Assembly (NCBI RefSeq): GCF_001426945.1 | Contig: NZ_LMFS01000004.1 | Location: 206,632 to 270,631 of the forward strand | Origin: Pseudolabrys sp. Root1462 | GTDB taxonomy: Bacteria > Pseudomonadota > Alphaproteobacteria > Rhizobiales > Xanthobacteraceae | Direction: 5' to 3' | Length of the DNA stretch: 64,000 nucleotides | In this document: in pieces, positions 54,161-63,800 of the stretch | Position numbering within the stretch: the stretch's first letter is position 1 | Layout: every line of letters begins with the position of its first letter | Notes under the pieces: generated by a model | The model's input: only the letters and a program-made list of their open reading frames with translations | Told to the model about the DNA's origin: nothing | Database searches by the model: none | Translations under genes and position numbers: made by a program

Positions 54161-54904
54161 ATGGGTATGGGGCGGCTGATCGCGGGGGTCATCGCGGGCA
54201 TTGCGACCGCTATGCCGGCGTCCGCCGAACAGCCTTGCACCGGGACGCCCGTCCAGGGGGGTACCGTCGCCGCAGTTCAGGACGGGCGCACGCTCACGCT
54301 TGCGGACGGTCGCGAGGTCCGGCTCGCCGGCATCGAGGCACCAGCTGACGGCGACGTCCTGCGGACCCTCGTCGAAGGCCAGCCACTGCGGCTGACGGGA
54401 ACCGGAGAAGATCGCTACGGCCGCCTCGTCGCCTACGTTTTTCGATCCGCCGACACCGAACCGGTGCAATTGGCCTTGCTGGCGGCTGGTCAGGCGCGCG
54501 TTTCGGCCCGGATCGGGGCTAAAAGCTGCGCAGATGCACTTCTGGCGGCGGAACTCGGCGCGCGAAAGGCCGGCCTTGGCCGGTGGGCCGACCCCAATTT
54601 TGCCCCTTTAAGTTCCCAAAATTTAACCATGATTTCGGCGGCACGGGGGCACTTTGCCCTCATTCAAGGCCGAGTCTTGTCGGTTCGGGAGAGTGGGGCC
54701 ACAATCTACGTGAATTTCGGGCGGCGCTGGACGCGCGACTTTTCCGTCATTATCCCAAAGCGCGCCCGCGGTAGCTTTGCCGCCGCCGGTATCGACATCA
54801 AGACACTCGAACACCGCCGCATCAGGGTGCGCGGCATCGTCGAGCAACGGAGCGGCCCGATCGTCCAGGCGATCGCGCCCGAGCAAATCGAATTGATCGA
54901 CTGA
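54161..54904 (+). CDS. exported thermonuclease-like (SNase) domain protein
   Basis: 247 residues. Signal peptide about 1-22 (LIAGVIAGIATAMPASA, then EQPC). SNase/OB segments VQDGRTLTLADGREVRLAGIEAP and EDRYGRLVAYVFRSA are visible; the expected catalytic Arg (RLAGIEAP) is kept, a complete active site cannot be confirmed by eye. After about residue 150 comes a second beta-rich segment (HFALIQGRVLSVRESGATIYVNFG) ending in HRRIRVRGIVEQRSG. The M48 protease gene starts four bases after its stop. Either a periplasmic nuclease or a nuclease-fold binding protein. Confidence 0.8.
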   Translation: MGMGRLIAGVIAGIATAMPASAEQPCTGTPVQGGTVAAVQDGRTLTLADGREVRLAGIEAPADGDVLRTLVEGQPLRLTGTGEDRYGRLVAYVFRSADTEPVQLALLAAGQARVSARIGAKSCADALLAAELGARKAGLGRWADPNFAPLSSQNLTMISAARGHFALIQGRVLSVRESGATIYVNFGRRWTRDFSVIIPKRARGSFAAAGIDIKTLEHRRIRVRGIVEQRSGPIVQAIAPEQIELID

Positions 54905-54908
54905 GCAT

Positions 54909-56396
54909 ATGCGTAACGTGGCAAGTGAGATGAGGGAGTGGATGCTGCGCGCGCGGCCAGCCTGGCTCGTCGTGCCCGTGCTGCTCACCTTGCTCGCCGG
55001 CTGCGCGCAGGTCTCCGACTCGCCGCGCCAGGTCTCGCTGCCGATCCCGAAGACGCTCGATCGTGACGAAGCGGCGCCGGCAGCGGTGCGCGAGAACGCG
55101 CGCATCCTCGCCTCCTACGGCGGGCTTTATGAAAATCCGAAGATGCAGGCCGAGATCGAGAAGATCGTGGCCCGGCTGGTTGCCGCCTCCGAACGGCCCG
55201 ACCTGAAATACCAGGTGACGATGCTGAACTCGCCGGCGGTCAACGCCTTCGCGCTGCCGAACGGCAATCTCTATGTGTCGCGCGGGCTGATCGCCCTCGC
55301 CGCCGACAAGGCCGAACTAGCTTCGGTGCTGGCGCATGAGATGGGTCACGTCATTGCCCGCCATGCCGCCATTCGTGCCGAGCAAGCGCGGCAGACGGCG
55401 CTCATCAGCCAGGTGGTGAGCGAAGTTCTCTCCGATCCCAACATGGGCGCGCTGGCGCTCGCCAAATCGCGGCTCACTTTGGCCGCGTTCTCGCGGGCGC
55501 AGGAGTTCGAAGCCGACGGCATCGGCATCGGCATTTCGGCGCGCGCCGGATTCGACAGCTACGGCGCGGCGCGCTTCCTGACGGCGATGCAGCGCAATGC
55601 CGACGTCAAGGGCGCCAGCAACGCGGCCGGCGTCGATCCGCACGTCGCCGACTTCCTCTCCAGTCATCCGGCAACGCCGGAGCGCGTGAAGAACGCCGTC
55701 GCCAATGCGCGGCAGTTCTCCGGGCCCGGTAACGGCGAACGCGATCACGACGCCTATCTCGCCGACATCGAGGGCATGGTCTATGGCGAAGACCCCAGCG
55801 AAGGCTACGCCCGTGGCCGTCACTTCCTGCATCCCAAGCTCGGCTTCACCTTTACCGCCCCGCCCGGCTTCTCGCTCGACAACACCGCGCAGGCCGTGCT
55901 CGGTCTCAAGGACGGCGGCGGCGAAGCCATGCGGCTCGACGTCGTCAGCGTGCCGGCCGAGCAGCGGTTGAGCGACTATCTGAAATCCGGCTGGATCGAC
56001 AACGTCGACGCTTCGAGCGCCGAGGATTTCTCGATCAACGGCTTCCCCGCAGCGACTGCTTCCGCCAAGGGTGAGCGCTGGTCGTTCCGGTTGTTCGCCG
56101 TGCGCTTCGGCAGCGACGTCTATCGCTTCATCTTTGCGGCTCGCGACCTGACGGCGGCGAGCGACAAGTCGTTCCGCGAATCCGTGATGACGTTCCGCCG
56201 CATGAGCGTGAGGGAAAGCGCCGGCGTCAAACCGCTGCATATTCGCGTCATCGCGGCGAAGGCCGACGACACGATCGAGACGCTGGCGCAGCGCATGGCG
56301 ACCGATCACAAGCTCGAGCGCTTCCTGCTGCTCAACGGCTTCCAGAGCCACGACAAGCTGAAGCCCGGGCAAAAGGTGAAAGTGGTGATGGAGTAG
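54909..56396 (+). CDS. M48 family metalloprotease lipoprotein with C-terminal LysM-like segment
   Basis: 495 residues. Lipoprotein signal with lipobox LLAGC (Cys near residue 31). Zinc site HEMGHVIARH near residue 140 with the third ligand in FEADGIGIG, the BepA/LoiP type of M48. TPR-like helices may follow; the last 45 residues (VIAAKADDTIETLAQRMATDH..LKPGQKVKVV) resemble a LysM peptidoglycan-binding module. These enzymes clear misfolded outer-membrane proteins in the periplasm. An in-frame ATG at 54930 is an alternative start. The bidirectional terminator at 56421-56450 ends the transcript. Confidence 0.88.
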   Translation: MRNVASEMREWMLRARPAWLVVPVLLTLLAGCAQVSDSPRQVSLPIPKTLDRDEAAPAAVRENARILASYGGLYENPKMQAEIEKIVARLVAASERPDLKYQVTMLNSPAVNAFALPNGNLYVSRGLIALAADKAELASVLAHEMGHVIARHAAIRAEQARQTALISQVVSEVLSDPNMGALALAKSRLTLAAFSRAQEFEADGIGIGISARAGFDSYGAARFLTAMQRNADVKGASNAAGVDPHVADFLSSHPATPERVKNAVANARQFSGPGNGERDHDAYLADIEGMVYGEDPSEGYARGRHFLHPKLGFTFTAPPGFSLDNTAQAVLGLKDGGGEAMRLDVVSVPAEQRLSDYLKSGWIDNVDASSAEDFSINGFPAATASAKGERWSFRLFAVRFGSDVYRFIFAARDLTAASDKSFRESVMTFRRMSVRESAGVKPLHIRVIAAKADDTIETLAQRMATDHKLERFLLLNGFQSHDKLKPGQKVKVVME

Positions 56397-56420
56397 CCAC
56401 CGCTGTCACGCAGCAAAACA

Positions 56421-56450
56421 AAACGGCCGGAGTTTTCACCCCGGCCGTTT
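56421..56450. terminator. bidirectional intrinsic terminator
   Basis: Stem AAACGGCCGG / CCGGCCGTTT with a ten-base loop between convergent genes; the minus-strand side is followed by GTTTTG. Confidence 0.75.
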
Positions 56451-56473
56451 GCATATCCATCCTTGCGATGCGC

Positions 56474-57436
56474 TCAGTTCTCTCCCGCCTCGCGGTTGAG
56501 CGTGAATTCCCGCGGCACCTCGGGACCCCACAGGTAGAAGGAGTCCTCAGGCTTGTGATCGGCCGCGGCCCAGCGATCTTCCTTCGGGATATAGTCGATG
56601 TCGCAGGAGTACTCGGCGAACGATCCCCACGGATCCATGATGTAGTGGAAGTAGTTGGAGCCGAGCACGTGACGCCCCAGGCCCCAACCCTTCTGGTAGC
56701 CCTTGTCGTGCATGCGCATCGCGCCGAGGCCGATGTCGTTGACCGACGTGACGTCCCACGAACAATGGTGGAAGCCGGGCGCCGACGACTTCACCAGCGC
56801 CAGCAGGTGATGATCGCTGCCGTGGATGCCGTGCATGAAAGCGACGAGGTCGGATGCACGATCCGACAGGCGCAGGCCGAGCGTGCGCTCATAGAACTCG
56901 ATCGACTTCAACACGTCGCTGGTGAAGATCAGCACATGCGACAACCGGCGCGGCCGCACCGCCGGCGACGCGGCGCGCGTCGTCGCCGCCGCCTGACCCG
57001 GTCCGACGGTAACCCACTCGCTGACGGCTTTCTGATCCGGCGACACCTTGGGCGCCACCTTCACTTCCATCAGGATTCCTTCGTGATTGCGGAACCAGAA
57101 GCCGTTGCTTTCGAAACCCGGCGGCGGATCGATGAGCTTGATGCCCTGGCCTTCGATCCGCTTCTTCAGGCGGTCAATGTCCTCGGCGTAACAGCCGAAC
57201 GACAAATGATGCAGCGCCTTGGTTTTACCTTCGATCACCGAGCCCCAGGCGTGCTCGTGACCGAAGGTCTTGAGCTGCAAGGTATTGCCCTTGCGCACCA
57301 TGTTGAGGCCGAAATTTGTATAGAATTCGTCCGCCGCGTTCATGTCCGGAACCGCGAGCACGAACTGATCGAGCGAGTGGATGCCGAACTCGTCGGAGCT
57401 GGCGGTCGGCGCGACATAGCCGCCGATGGCAGTCAT
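56474..57436 (-). CDS. type I extradiol ring-cleavage dioxygenase (two-VOC-domain)
   Basis: 320 residues from the ATG at 57436 (in-frame start at 57538 rejected: extra 34 residues are not conserved). Two vicinal-oxygen-chelate domains; iron ligands of the second domain are His in RRLSHVLIF, His in GFHHCSWDV and Glu in FAEYSCDIDY. These enzymes use Fe(II) and O2 to cleave catechols next to the diol, as in 2,3-dihydroxybiphenyl dioxygenase. The substrate is not identified. No other aromatic-ring gene is beside it; the benzoate-CoA ligase gene is over 50 kb away. Confidence 0.88.
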   Translation of the reverse strand: MTAIGGYVAPTASSDEFGIHSLDQFVLAVPDMNAADEFYTNFGLNMVRKGNTLQLKTFGHEHAWGSVIEGKTKALHHLSFGCYAEDIDRLKKRIEGQGIKLIDPPPGFESNGFWFRNHEGILMEVKVAPKVSPDQKAVSEWVTVGPGQAAATTRAASPAVRPRRLSHVLIFTSDVLKSIEFYERTLGLRLSDRASDLVAFMHGIHGSDHHLLALVKSSAPGFHHCSWDVTSVNDIGLGAMRMHDKGYQKGWGLGRHVLGSNYFHYIMDPWGSFAEYSCDIDYIPKEDRWAAADHKPEDSFYLWGPEVPREFTLNREAGEN

Positions 57437-57562
57437 ATTCAGGCTCCCTAGACCTTGTTTAGCTTTCGGCGCGCATAATACCCCCGCCCCTGACTGGCGC
57501 AAAGGGTTCCTCAACTGTGATTTGCCCATCCGGCCCACTCCGGCGGGCCGTGGAGTGAGGGG

Positions 57563-57985
57563 GTGGAACGCAAGCCTGCCATTCCCACTTGTCCTGCAAT
57601 GGAAATGTCAGGACGCGACGGGTTGGGCTTTTCGGTGGCGATCTATATGGGCGCTATCGTTGGCACCATGGGCGTGCTGGGCCTGCCGCTTTATATGGCA
57701 CTCGGACCTCAGGTCTATGAAAACCCGCGACCGCGTCCGCTGAACCCTCTGCTGAACGGACCGATCGTCGGAAAACGCGTTTCGACGCCGCTGCCGCTGG
57801 CGCTGCTGGACAAGCCGGTCCTAGTGGACCCCGCCGTCGTCGCCCAGCTCAATGAGCGGCCCCGCCAGGCCAAGCCCGCTCGCCACGTCGTGGCGCATCA
57901 GCCCGTGCGGCGCGAACGGGCCGCGGCAGTCGCGGAACTCCCGCAACGGTCCGGTTTCTCGCTGTTCAATCTATTCGGCGGCTGA
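57563..57985 (+). CDS. hypothetical single-TM protein
   Basis: 140 residues if the GTG at 57563 is used (GGAG seven bases upstream); ATGs at 57599 and 57605 are alternatives. One hydrophobic helix (about residues 23-44: FSVAIYMGAIVGTMGVLGLP) is followed by a Pro/Arg/Ala-rich cytoplasmic or periplasmic tail ending GFSLFNLFGG. No known domain. The 3' end overlaps the DUF2066 gene tail to tail by 20 bases. Divergent from the dioxygenase gene, so may share its regulation. Function unknown. Confidence 0.6.
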   Translation: MERKPAIPTCPAMEMSGRDGLGFSVAIYMGAIVGTMGVLGLPLYMALGPQVYENPRPRPLNPLLNGPIVGKRVSTPLPLALLDKPVLVDPAVVAQLNERPRQAKPARHVVAHQPVRRERAAAVAELPQRSGFSLFNLFGG

Positions 57986-58823
57986 TCGGCGCTCCATTGC
58001 CCGACAGCGCCCGCATGGAGCCGCGCAACGCGATGCGAAACGCTTCGTCGTAGTTGATGCCGCTCACCGACCACACAAATTGCCGACCGCCCGCGACGAT
58101 CCGCCATGTCGCGATCCAGCCATGCGCCTTGTCGCTCCAGACGAGTTCGCCGATCAATGGCTGATCGCCACCCGCGACTTTGGCCAGCGCCTCGGCCTTG
58201 TCGCGGACAAGCTTCGGCCCGGCCGCGGGTGTAATGCCGTTGGCGCGTAGCGACTCGGCCGCCGGCAATACGACATTCAGGCCATAGCGTTGCACCGCGT
58301 TGCCGAGGGATTCGCGCATGTCGGGATCGAAGTCGCCGTCCTTGGCCAGCACGCCGTCGTGCGTACGCCCGCGCACCGTGACGATCATCGCCAGCGTCGG
58401 GCGCTTGCCCTTCCAGGTCTTGCGACCCAGTGAGGCCAGCACAGTGTCGATCTTGGCCGGATTGAAATGGCAGGTGAGGAAATGCGGCCGGTCGTAGGTG
58501 CCCTGCTCGTCGTGAATGGCCCGGCCGGACAGTCGGTCGAAGTAGGAGAACGTATCGATATAGTCAGCGGCGCGGCTGGCGAGCGCCGGCACGCGCTTGC
58601 TGTCGAGGATGGTGACGTCGCCTGATGCCCGCACCAGCACATCTTCAAAACAGAGCTTGAAGCCGAGCGGCCGGTTGCGCTCGTCTTTGCCGGTGACGAC
58701 CGCTTGCGCAACGTAAATATCGTCGAGCGCAATCGGCGGCGGCGGCTTGGTCTCGGCCGCATCGGCGTGACCGCCACTCACGATCAGGGCAAAAGCAAAC
58801 AACAGATATTTGAGCATGCCCAC
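57966..58823 (-). CDS. exported DUF2066-type protein
   Basis: 285 residues. Signal peptide at 1-22 (LLFAFALIVSGGHA, then DAAE). The opening VAQAVVTGKDERNRPLGFKLCFEDVLVRASGD matches the DUF2066 pattern, and DQPLIGELVWSDKAHGWIATWRI matches the later conserved block. No catalytic motif known. Its start lies 181 bases downstream of the CarD stop on the same strand, with the CarD terminator between. Periplasmic location inferred; function unknown. Confidence 0.7.
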   Translation of the reverse strand: MGMLKYLLFAFALIVSGGHADAAETKPPPPIALDDIYVAQAVVTGKDERNRPLGFKLCFEDVLVRASGDVTILDSKRVPALASRAADYIDTFSYFDRLSGRAIHDEQGTYDRPHFLTCHFNPAKIDTVLASLGRKTWKGKRPTLAMIVTVRGRTHDGVLAKDGDFDPDMRESLGNAVQRYGLNVVLPAAESLRANGITPAAGPKLVRDKAEALAKVAGGDQPLIGELVWSDKAHGWIATWRIVAGGRQFVWSVSGINYDEAFRIALRGSMRALSGNGAPISRRID

Positions 58824-58915
58824 TCTCTCGGACCTACGACGAAAGGTTCGTCAGCAGCGCGTTTCAAGTCAAATGCAGAAAACGAATGACGCGTGGGTGC
58901 GTCGTCGCGCCAACG

Positions 58916-58940
58916 AAAAAGCCCGGCATCGCTGCCGAGC
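58916..58940 (-). terminator. intrinsic terminator after carD
   Basis: Read on the minus strand: GCTCGGCA-GCGA-TGCCGGGC stem (one G-U pair) followed by T5, 64 bases past the carD stop. Confidence 0.75.
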
Positions 58941-59004
58941 TTGATTTCGTTGTGCGTCTGTCTGGTTTGAGGTCCAGAGGCATTCCGCCTCAATCCTCAT
59001 CCTT

Positions 59005-59772
59005 TCAGGCGGCTTCTTCCTCGGAAGCCTCGTCGGTGCCGGCCTCTTCAGCGGGCTTCGGACCGCGGCGCGGACCCTTGGCAAGGGCGCCTTCGATTTC
59101 CTTGACCGCTTCGGTCTCGGTCACCTTCTGCACCGCCGCGATCTCGCGCGACAGCCGGTCGAGCGCCGCCTCATAGAGCTGGCGTTCGGAGTAGGACTGC
59201 TCCGGCTGCGTGTCCGAACGGAACAGGTCGCGGACCACCTCGGCGATGGCGACGATGTCGCCCGAGTTGATCTTGGCTTCGTATTCCTGGGCGCGACGCG
59301 ACCACATGGTGCGCTTGACGCGGGCACGGCCCTTGAGGGTCTCCAGCGCCTTCTTCACCAGCGGCGGTTCAGCCAGCTTGCGCATGCCGACCGAGACAAT
59401 CTTCGCGGTCGGAACGCGAAGCGTCATCTTGTCCTTGATGAAATTGATGACGAACAGTTCCAGCTTGGCGCCGGCAATTTCCTGTTCCTCGATCGCCATG
59501 ATCTGGCCGACACCATGGGCCGGATAGACGATGAATTCGTTGGTCTTGAAGCCTTGGCGCTGGGTGGTCTTCTTATTGGGGGCAGTCGGCATTCCGGGCA
59601 TTGCTCCTTCGCCGGCGGCCTTGCGGGCGCCGGTAACTTTGGCTGCGGGTGCTGCGCCACGGACTGGACCGCGGGCCGCATGCGAGGTCCGCCGGGGTTC
59701 GGCGGGCTTTTTGGGCTTCCGGCTCATGCCGGTCACACCTTTCTTCGATTTTTGACGCGATTTACCAGCCAC
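59005..59772 (-). CDS. carD: CarD-family transcriptional regulator
   Basis: 255 residues if GTG at 59772 is used. CarD/RNA-polymerase-interacting domain begins FKTNEFIVYPAHGVGQIMAIEE near residue 75 and contains MTLRVPTAKIVSVGMRKL; the helical DNA-binding part holds RARVKRTMWSRRAQEYEAKINSGD and YSERQLYEAALDRLSREI. CarD binds the RNA polymerase beta subunit and stabilises open promoter complexes. The first 70 residues are basic and low complexity. ATGs at 59727 and 59592 are alternative starts; the latter has AAGGAG upstream. An Ala/Glu-rich tail closes the protein. Confidence 0.9.
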   Translation of the reverse strand: MAGKSRQKSKKGVTGMSRKPKKPAEPRRTSHAARGPVRGAAPAAKVTGARKAAGEGAMPGMPTAPNKKTTQRQGFKTNEFIVYPAHGVGQIMAIEEQEIAGAKLELFVINFIKDKMTLRVPTAKIVSVGMRKLAEPPLVKKALETLKGRARVKRTMWSRRAQEYEAKINSGDIVAIAEVVRDLFRSDTQPEQSYSERQLYEAALDRLSREIAAVQKVTETEAVKEIEGALAKGPRRGPKPAEEAGTDEASEEEAA

Positions 59773-60072
59773 AGCTCACGCGTGGATCACACGCCCTTCT
59801 ATGGAACCTTGGGACGGCCCGCGAAAAATAAAGCTCCCGGTTGGAGGGAGCCAATCCATGTGCGGGTTTCTTCATTTTCATCAGGATTTGGCCGTATGTA
59901 GCACATTTTTGGCCAAAATCAAAGTCTTATGACGTTACAAATCGGCAACCCAGACGTCGCAAAGCCGCCATCCTGCCATCGCGGTTAATACCGGCGGGAC
60001 TATCGGGGAAAAACTTGCCGCTCAAAAGTAAGAGTTCCGTCAGCCGAGGCGGCCGTCCGGACACCGGCGGCG
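59773..60072. other. 300-bp gap between carD and fdxA: terminator only
   Basis: No gene is visible. The region carries the minus-strand intrinsic terminator at 59824-59852 and otherwise nothing I can support. If carD uses the GTG at 59772, its promoter would have to lie between that terminator and the start (about 50 bases) or upstream of the terminator. Confidence 0.5.
59824..59852 (-). terminator. intrinsic terminator of the fdxA transcript
   Basis: Minus strand: GGCTCCC-TCCAACC-GGGAGCT stem followed by TTATTTTTCG, 221 bases past the ferredoxin stop and about 50 bases before the carD GTG. Confidence 0.7.
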
Positions 60073-60408
60073 TCAGTCGCCCTGGCCGGGCTTGGGCGAG
60101 AATTGTTCGAGCTTGCCCGGCTTGCCATCCCATTCCTTGGCGTCTTCCGGCGCCTCGCGCTTGATGGTGATGTTGGGCCAGCTCTTGGCGTATTCGGTAT
60201 TGAGCTCGAGCCACTTTTCCAGGCCCGGTTCGGTGTCCGGCTTGATCGCCTCGGCCGGACATTCCGGTTCACAGACGCCGCAATCGATGCATTCGTCCGG
60301 ATGGATGACGAGCATGTTCTCGCCTTCGTAGAAGCAGTCCACCGGACAGACTTCCACGCAGTCCATGTACTTGCACTTGATGCAGTTCTCGGTGACGACG
60401 TAGGTCAT
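60073..60408 (-). CDS. fdxA: ferredoxin FdxA (7Fe, [3Fe-4S][4Fe-4S])
   Basis: 111 residues. Cluster ligands are [14 protein letters not shown] (first set) and [12 protein letters not shown] (second). The first set, C-x2-C-x4-C-x3-CP, matches the FdxA pattern with the [3Fe-4S] cluster, the second a full [4Fe-4S] set. C-terminal extension of about 50 residues ([18 protein letters not shown]) is the usual FdxA tail. Low-potential electron carrier in the cytosol. The ATG at 60408 is preceded by GGAGC. About 100 bases downstream of the S4 gene on the same strand. Confidence 0.94.
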   Translation of the reverse strand: MTYVVTENCIKCKYMDCVEVCPVDCFYEGENMLVIHPDECIDCGVCEPECPAEAIKPDTEPGLEKWLELNTEYAKSWPNITIKREAPEDAKEWDGKPGKLEQFSPKPGQGD

Positions 60409-60508
60409 TCAAGGCTCCGCAGCACGCAGACGTGCCTACCTAAAGCGCCAAGGGAGCACAAGCCCCGGCCACCGCCATGATCTGGCGCAAATTCCGCTGC
60501 CGCCGGGG

Positions 60509-60808
60509 TCAGGCGCCCGGCTCCAGGCTGCGGTATGTCACGACGGCATCACGCGGCGAACCGCGCCTTTCGCAGAAGCCGGCGACTTCGATGACGCGCA
60601 CCGACCGATCAAGCGCCACCGTCACCACGTCGCCGAGCCGCAGCGCGTGCCCCGGCGCGGTGACGCGCTGGCCGTTGACGCGGGTATGCCCGGCCTCGAC
60701 CAGCCGCGCCGCATCGCTCCGCGTGCGCACGATGCGCGCATGCCAAAGCCATTTGTCGATGCGTTGGCGCTCGTTCCCCAGTTCGGGGCGCTGCGCAGCC
60801 GCGCTCAA
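60509..60808 (-). CDS. S4-domain RNA-binding protein (Hsp15/HslR-like)
   Basis: 99 residues. S4 fold: QRIDKWLWHARIVRTRSDAARLVEAGHTRVNG, the standard alpha-L motif for RNA binding, followed by the beta part ALRLGDVVTVALDRSVRVIEV. Hsp15 proteins bind 50S subunits carrying stalled nascent chains. The start is TTG at 60808, whose last bases overlap the helicase stop (TTGA), so translation should be coupled to the helicase gene. Length and position after a SUV3-like helicase are usual for alphaproteobacteria. Confidence 0.88.
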   Translation of the reverse strand: MSAAAQRPELGNERQRIDKWLWHARIVRTRSDAARLVEAGHTRVNGQRVTAPGHALRLGDVVTVALDRSVRVIEVAGFCERRGSPRDAVVTYRSLEPGA

Positions 60809-63800
60809 GAATCCTTGCCCTCGAGCTGTTGCTTGAGCGCCGCGAGTTTGGCGAAAGGCGAGTTCGGATCCGGCGCCTTGTCGCGTCCACCCGAACCGCC
60901 GCCGGGCCGCGCGAAATATTTGTCGCGGTCGGCCCGCTCGACCTGGTCACGCTCGCGGCGGCGACCCTGCCGCGGCGGCCGGCCGTCCTGCGGACTGTCC
61001 TGCTTGCGCTTGTCGAAGCCTTTATTGAAGCTCTTGGCCTGACGCTCCATCCGCTCGCGTCGCTCATTGCGCTCGGGTCGCTCATTGCGGTGTTCCTGAC
61101 GCGGAGCACCGTCGGCAGCAACGGGCTGCGCAGCGACAGCGGGCGCTGGTGCCGCGCCGTCTGCAGCCGGTGCCTGTTGCGGCCGTTGGCCGCGACGCGG
61201 ACGTTGATGATGCGGACGGCGTTCGCCGCCATGCCCACCGGGCCGCCAGACTTCGATCAGTTCAGGTTCGGCCTTGGATTCGCTTGCGGCAGCCTCCGGC
61301 GACGCAGCCTCCGGCGCCGCGACAGTGCCGTCGCCGGCGATCGGCGCGGAAGCCTCCACGGCCTCCACCAAGCCAGTAACCTCGCCGCCAACTTCGGGCA
61401 CGGCCGCTGAAACCGGGGCATCGCTGACGCTCTCCGGCACCGGAAGGAGATCCGCCTCCGGAAGCAGGGAAATCGACGACGACGCTTCGGCCGGCGTCTC
61501 GGTGACGGCCTCGGCAGGCTGTTCGGTCACGACTTCCGACGGCGCTGCTTCTGCCGCCGTTGCTTCCGTCGTTGCCGTCGCTTCCGCTTCCGCGGGCTTT
61601 TCAGTCGGCTTCTCGACCGGCTTGGGCTTGCGATCCATGCGATAGCCGAGCGAGCGCAGGATCGAGGCAAAGTCCTCGCCCGACGCGCCGGTCAGCGACG
61701 TCATTGCGCCAGTGATCGTGAAGCTGCGGCCGTCGAACGCACCATCCGGCTTCGGCGACACGCCCTCGCGCCAGGACAAAGCCGGGCGGATGAGGTCGGC
61801 GAGGCGCTCCAGGATATCGACGCGCACCGCGCGTTCGCCGCAGATGCGGTAGCCCGACATCCGGTACAGCGCTTTCGGCGTGTCCTTGTCGACCGGGATC
61901 GACGTCCGTCCCGACGCGGCAAGATGCAAGAGTTCAGTGACGCCGTGCGCGTCCGGACCCTCGTGCTTGAGCGCATGCAGTTGCGTCGCCAAAGCGCGCG
62001 GCGCCGGCTTGAGCAGCGCCGGCAGATAGATGTGATAGGCGCCGAAGCGTACGCCGTATTTGCGCAAGGTGGCGCGCGAGGGCTGATCGAGTCCCTTCAC
62101 TTCCTCGGCCACCTTCTGCCGCTCGAGCACACCGAGGGACTCGACGACCTGGAAGGCGATACCGCGTCCGATCCCGGTGACGTCCTCGGCGGCCGACAGC
62201 GAGAACAACGGCGCGAGCAGTTTCTCGATGTGATTCTTGAGCCAGAGATCGAGGCGGTTCTGCACCAGCTCGCGCGCCGGACCGGTGAGATGTTCATCGG
62301 CGACGATGCGCACGCGCGGCCGCAGCGTGTCGTCGCCGGCCACCAGCTTGCCGACCAGTTCGCCGGTCCAGCGGATGACGCCGTCATTGGCGAGCACGAT
62401 GTGATCGCTCGACGCTTGCGACAGTTTGGTGGCGCGCGCTTCGATCTCGCCGGCCAGCACCTTCTGCGCGGCGGCATTCAGCGCCTTGGCTTCGGAGCCT
62501 GCCGCGGAAGCGTCGGGGGCGAACATGAAGCCGTCGAGCCGGCCAATGACATGGCCCTCCACGGTGACGTCGCCGGTTTTTCCGATTTGTGTTTCGAGCA
62601 TCGTGTTCTCTCGCAGCCTCCGCATCAGGACGCTGGTGCGGCGGTCCACGAAGCGTTCGGCCAGACGCTCATGCAACGCGTCCGACAGTTTGTCTTCGAT
62701 CGTGCGGGCGACACCTTGCCAGTGATCTGGGTCGGCAAGCCAATCCGGGCGGTTGGCAACGTAAGTCCAAGTCCTGACATGCGCGATCCGGTTGGAGAGG
62801 GTGTCGATGTCGCCGTCGGTCCGGTCGGCCTGAGCGAGCTGACGGGCGAACCAATCTGTAGGGATGTTACCCTCTCGCAGCAAGAATCCATAGAGGGTCA
62901 CGACCAATTCGGCATGGGTCGCCGGTGCGATCTTCCGATAGTCCGGGACCTGACACGTGTCCCACAGGCGCTCGATCGCGGCGGCATTGGTGGCGAGCGC
63001 CTTCACATCATCGTCACGCACCGCATGTTCGAGGACCAGAATGTCCTCTCCGGTCGGCGCCCGGGTCAGCCCCTGTTCCTGCGGCGGCATGGCAAGCGAG
63101 GCCTGCAGCGCGCCCAGGGAGGTGAAATCGATTGCAGAATTGCGCCACTGCAACATCCGCACCGGCTCGAAGTTGTGGCTTTCCAGCGCGTGGACCAGTT
63201 CCTGATCGAACGGATCGCAGCGCCCGGTCGTGCCGAAGGTGCCATCGCGCATGGCGCGGCCGGCCCGTCCGGCAATCTGGCCGAGTTCGGAAGGATTGAG
63301 CTTGCGGAACTGGTAACCATCGAACTTGCGGTCCGAGGCGAATGCGACGTGATCGACGTCCAGATTGAGACCCATGCCGATGGCATCGGTGGCAACCAGA
63401 TAATCCACGTCGCCGGACTGGTACATCGCCACCTGCGCGTTGCGCGTGCGCGGGCTCAGCGCGCCGAGCACAACCGCCGCGCCGCCGCGCTGACGGCGGA
63501 TCAACTCGGCGATGGCGTAGACCTCGGCGGCGGAAAACGCCACGATCGCCGAGCGCGACGGCAGACGCGTGAGCTTTTTCTCACCGGCGTAAGTGAGCAT
63601 CGACAGGCGCGGCCGCGACACGATGTTGGCGCCGGGCAGCAGCTTTTCGACGATGCCGCGCATGGTCGCGGCCCCCAGAACCAATGTTTCTTCCCGGCCG
63701 CGCATGTTGAGCATGCGGTCGGTGAAGACGTGGCCGCGCTCGAAATCGGCTCCGAGCTGGATCTCATCGACGGCAACAAACGCGACGTCGAGATCGCGCG

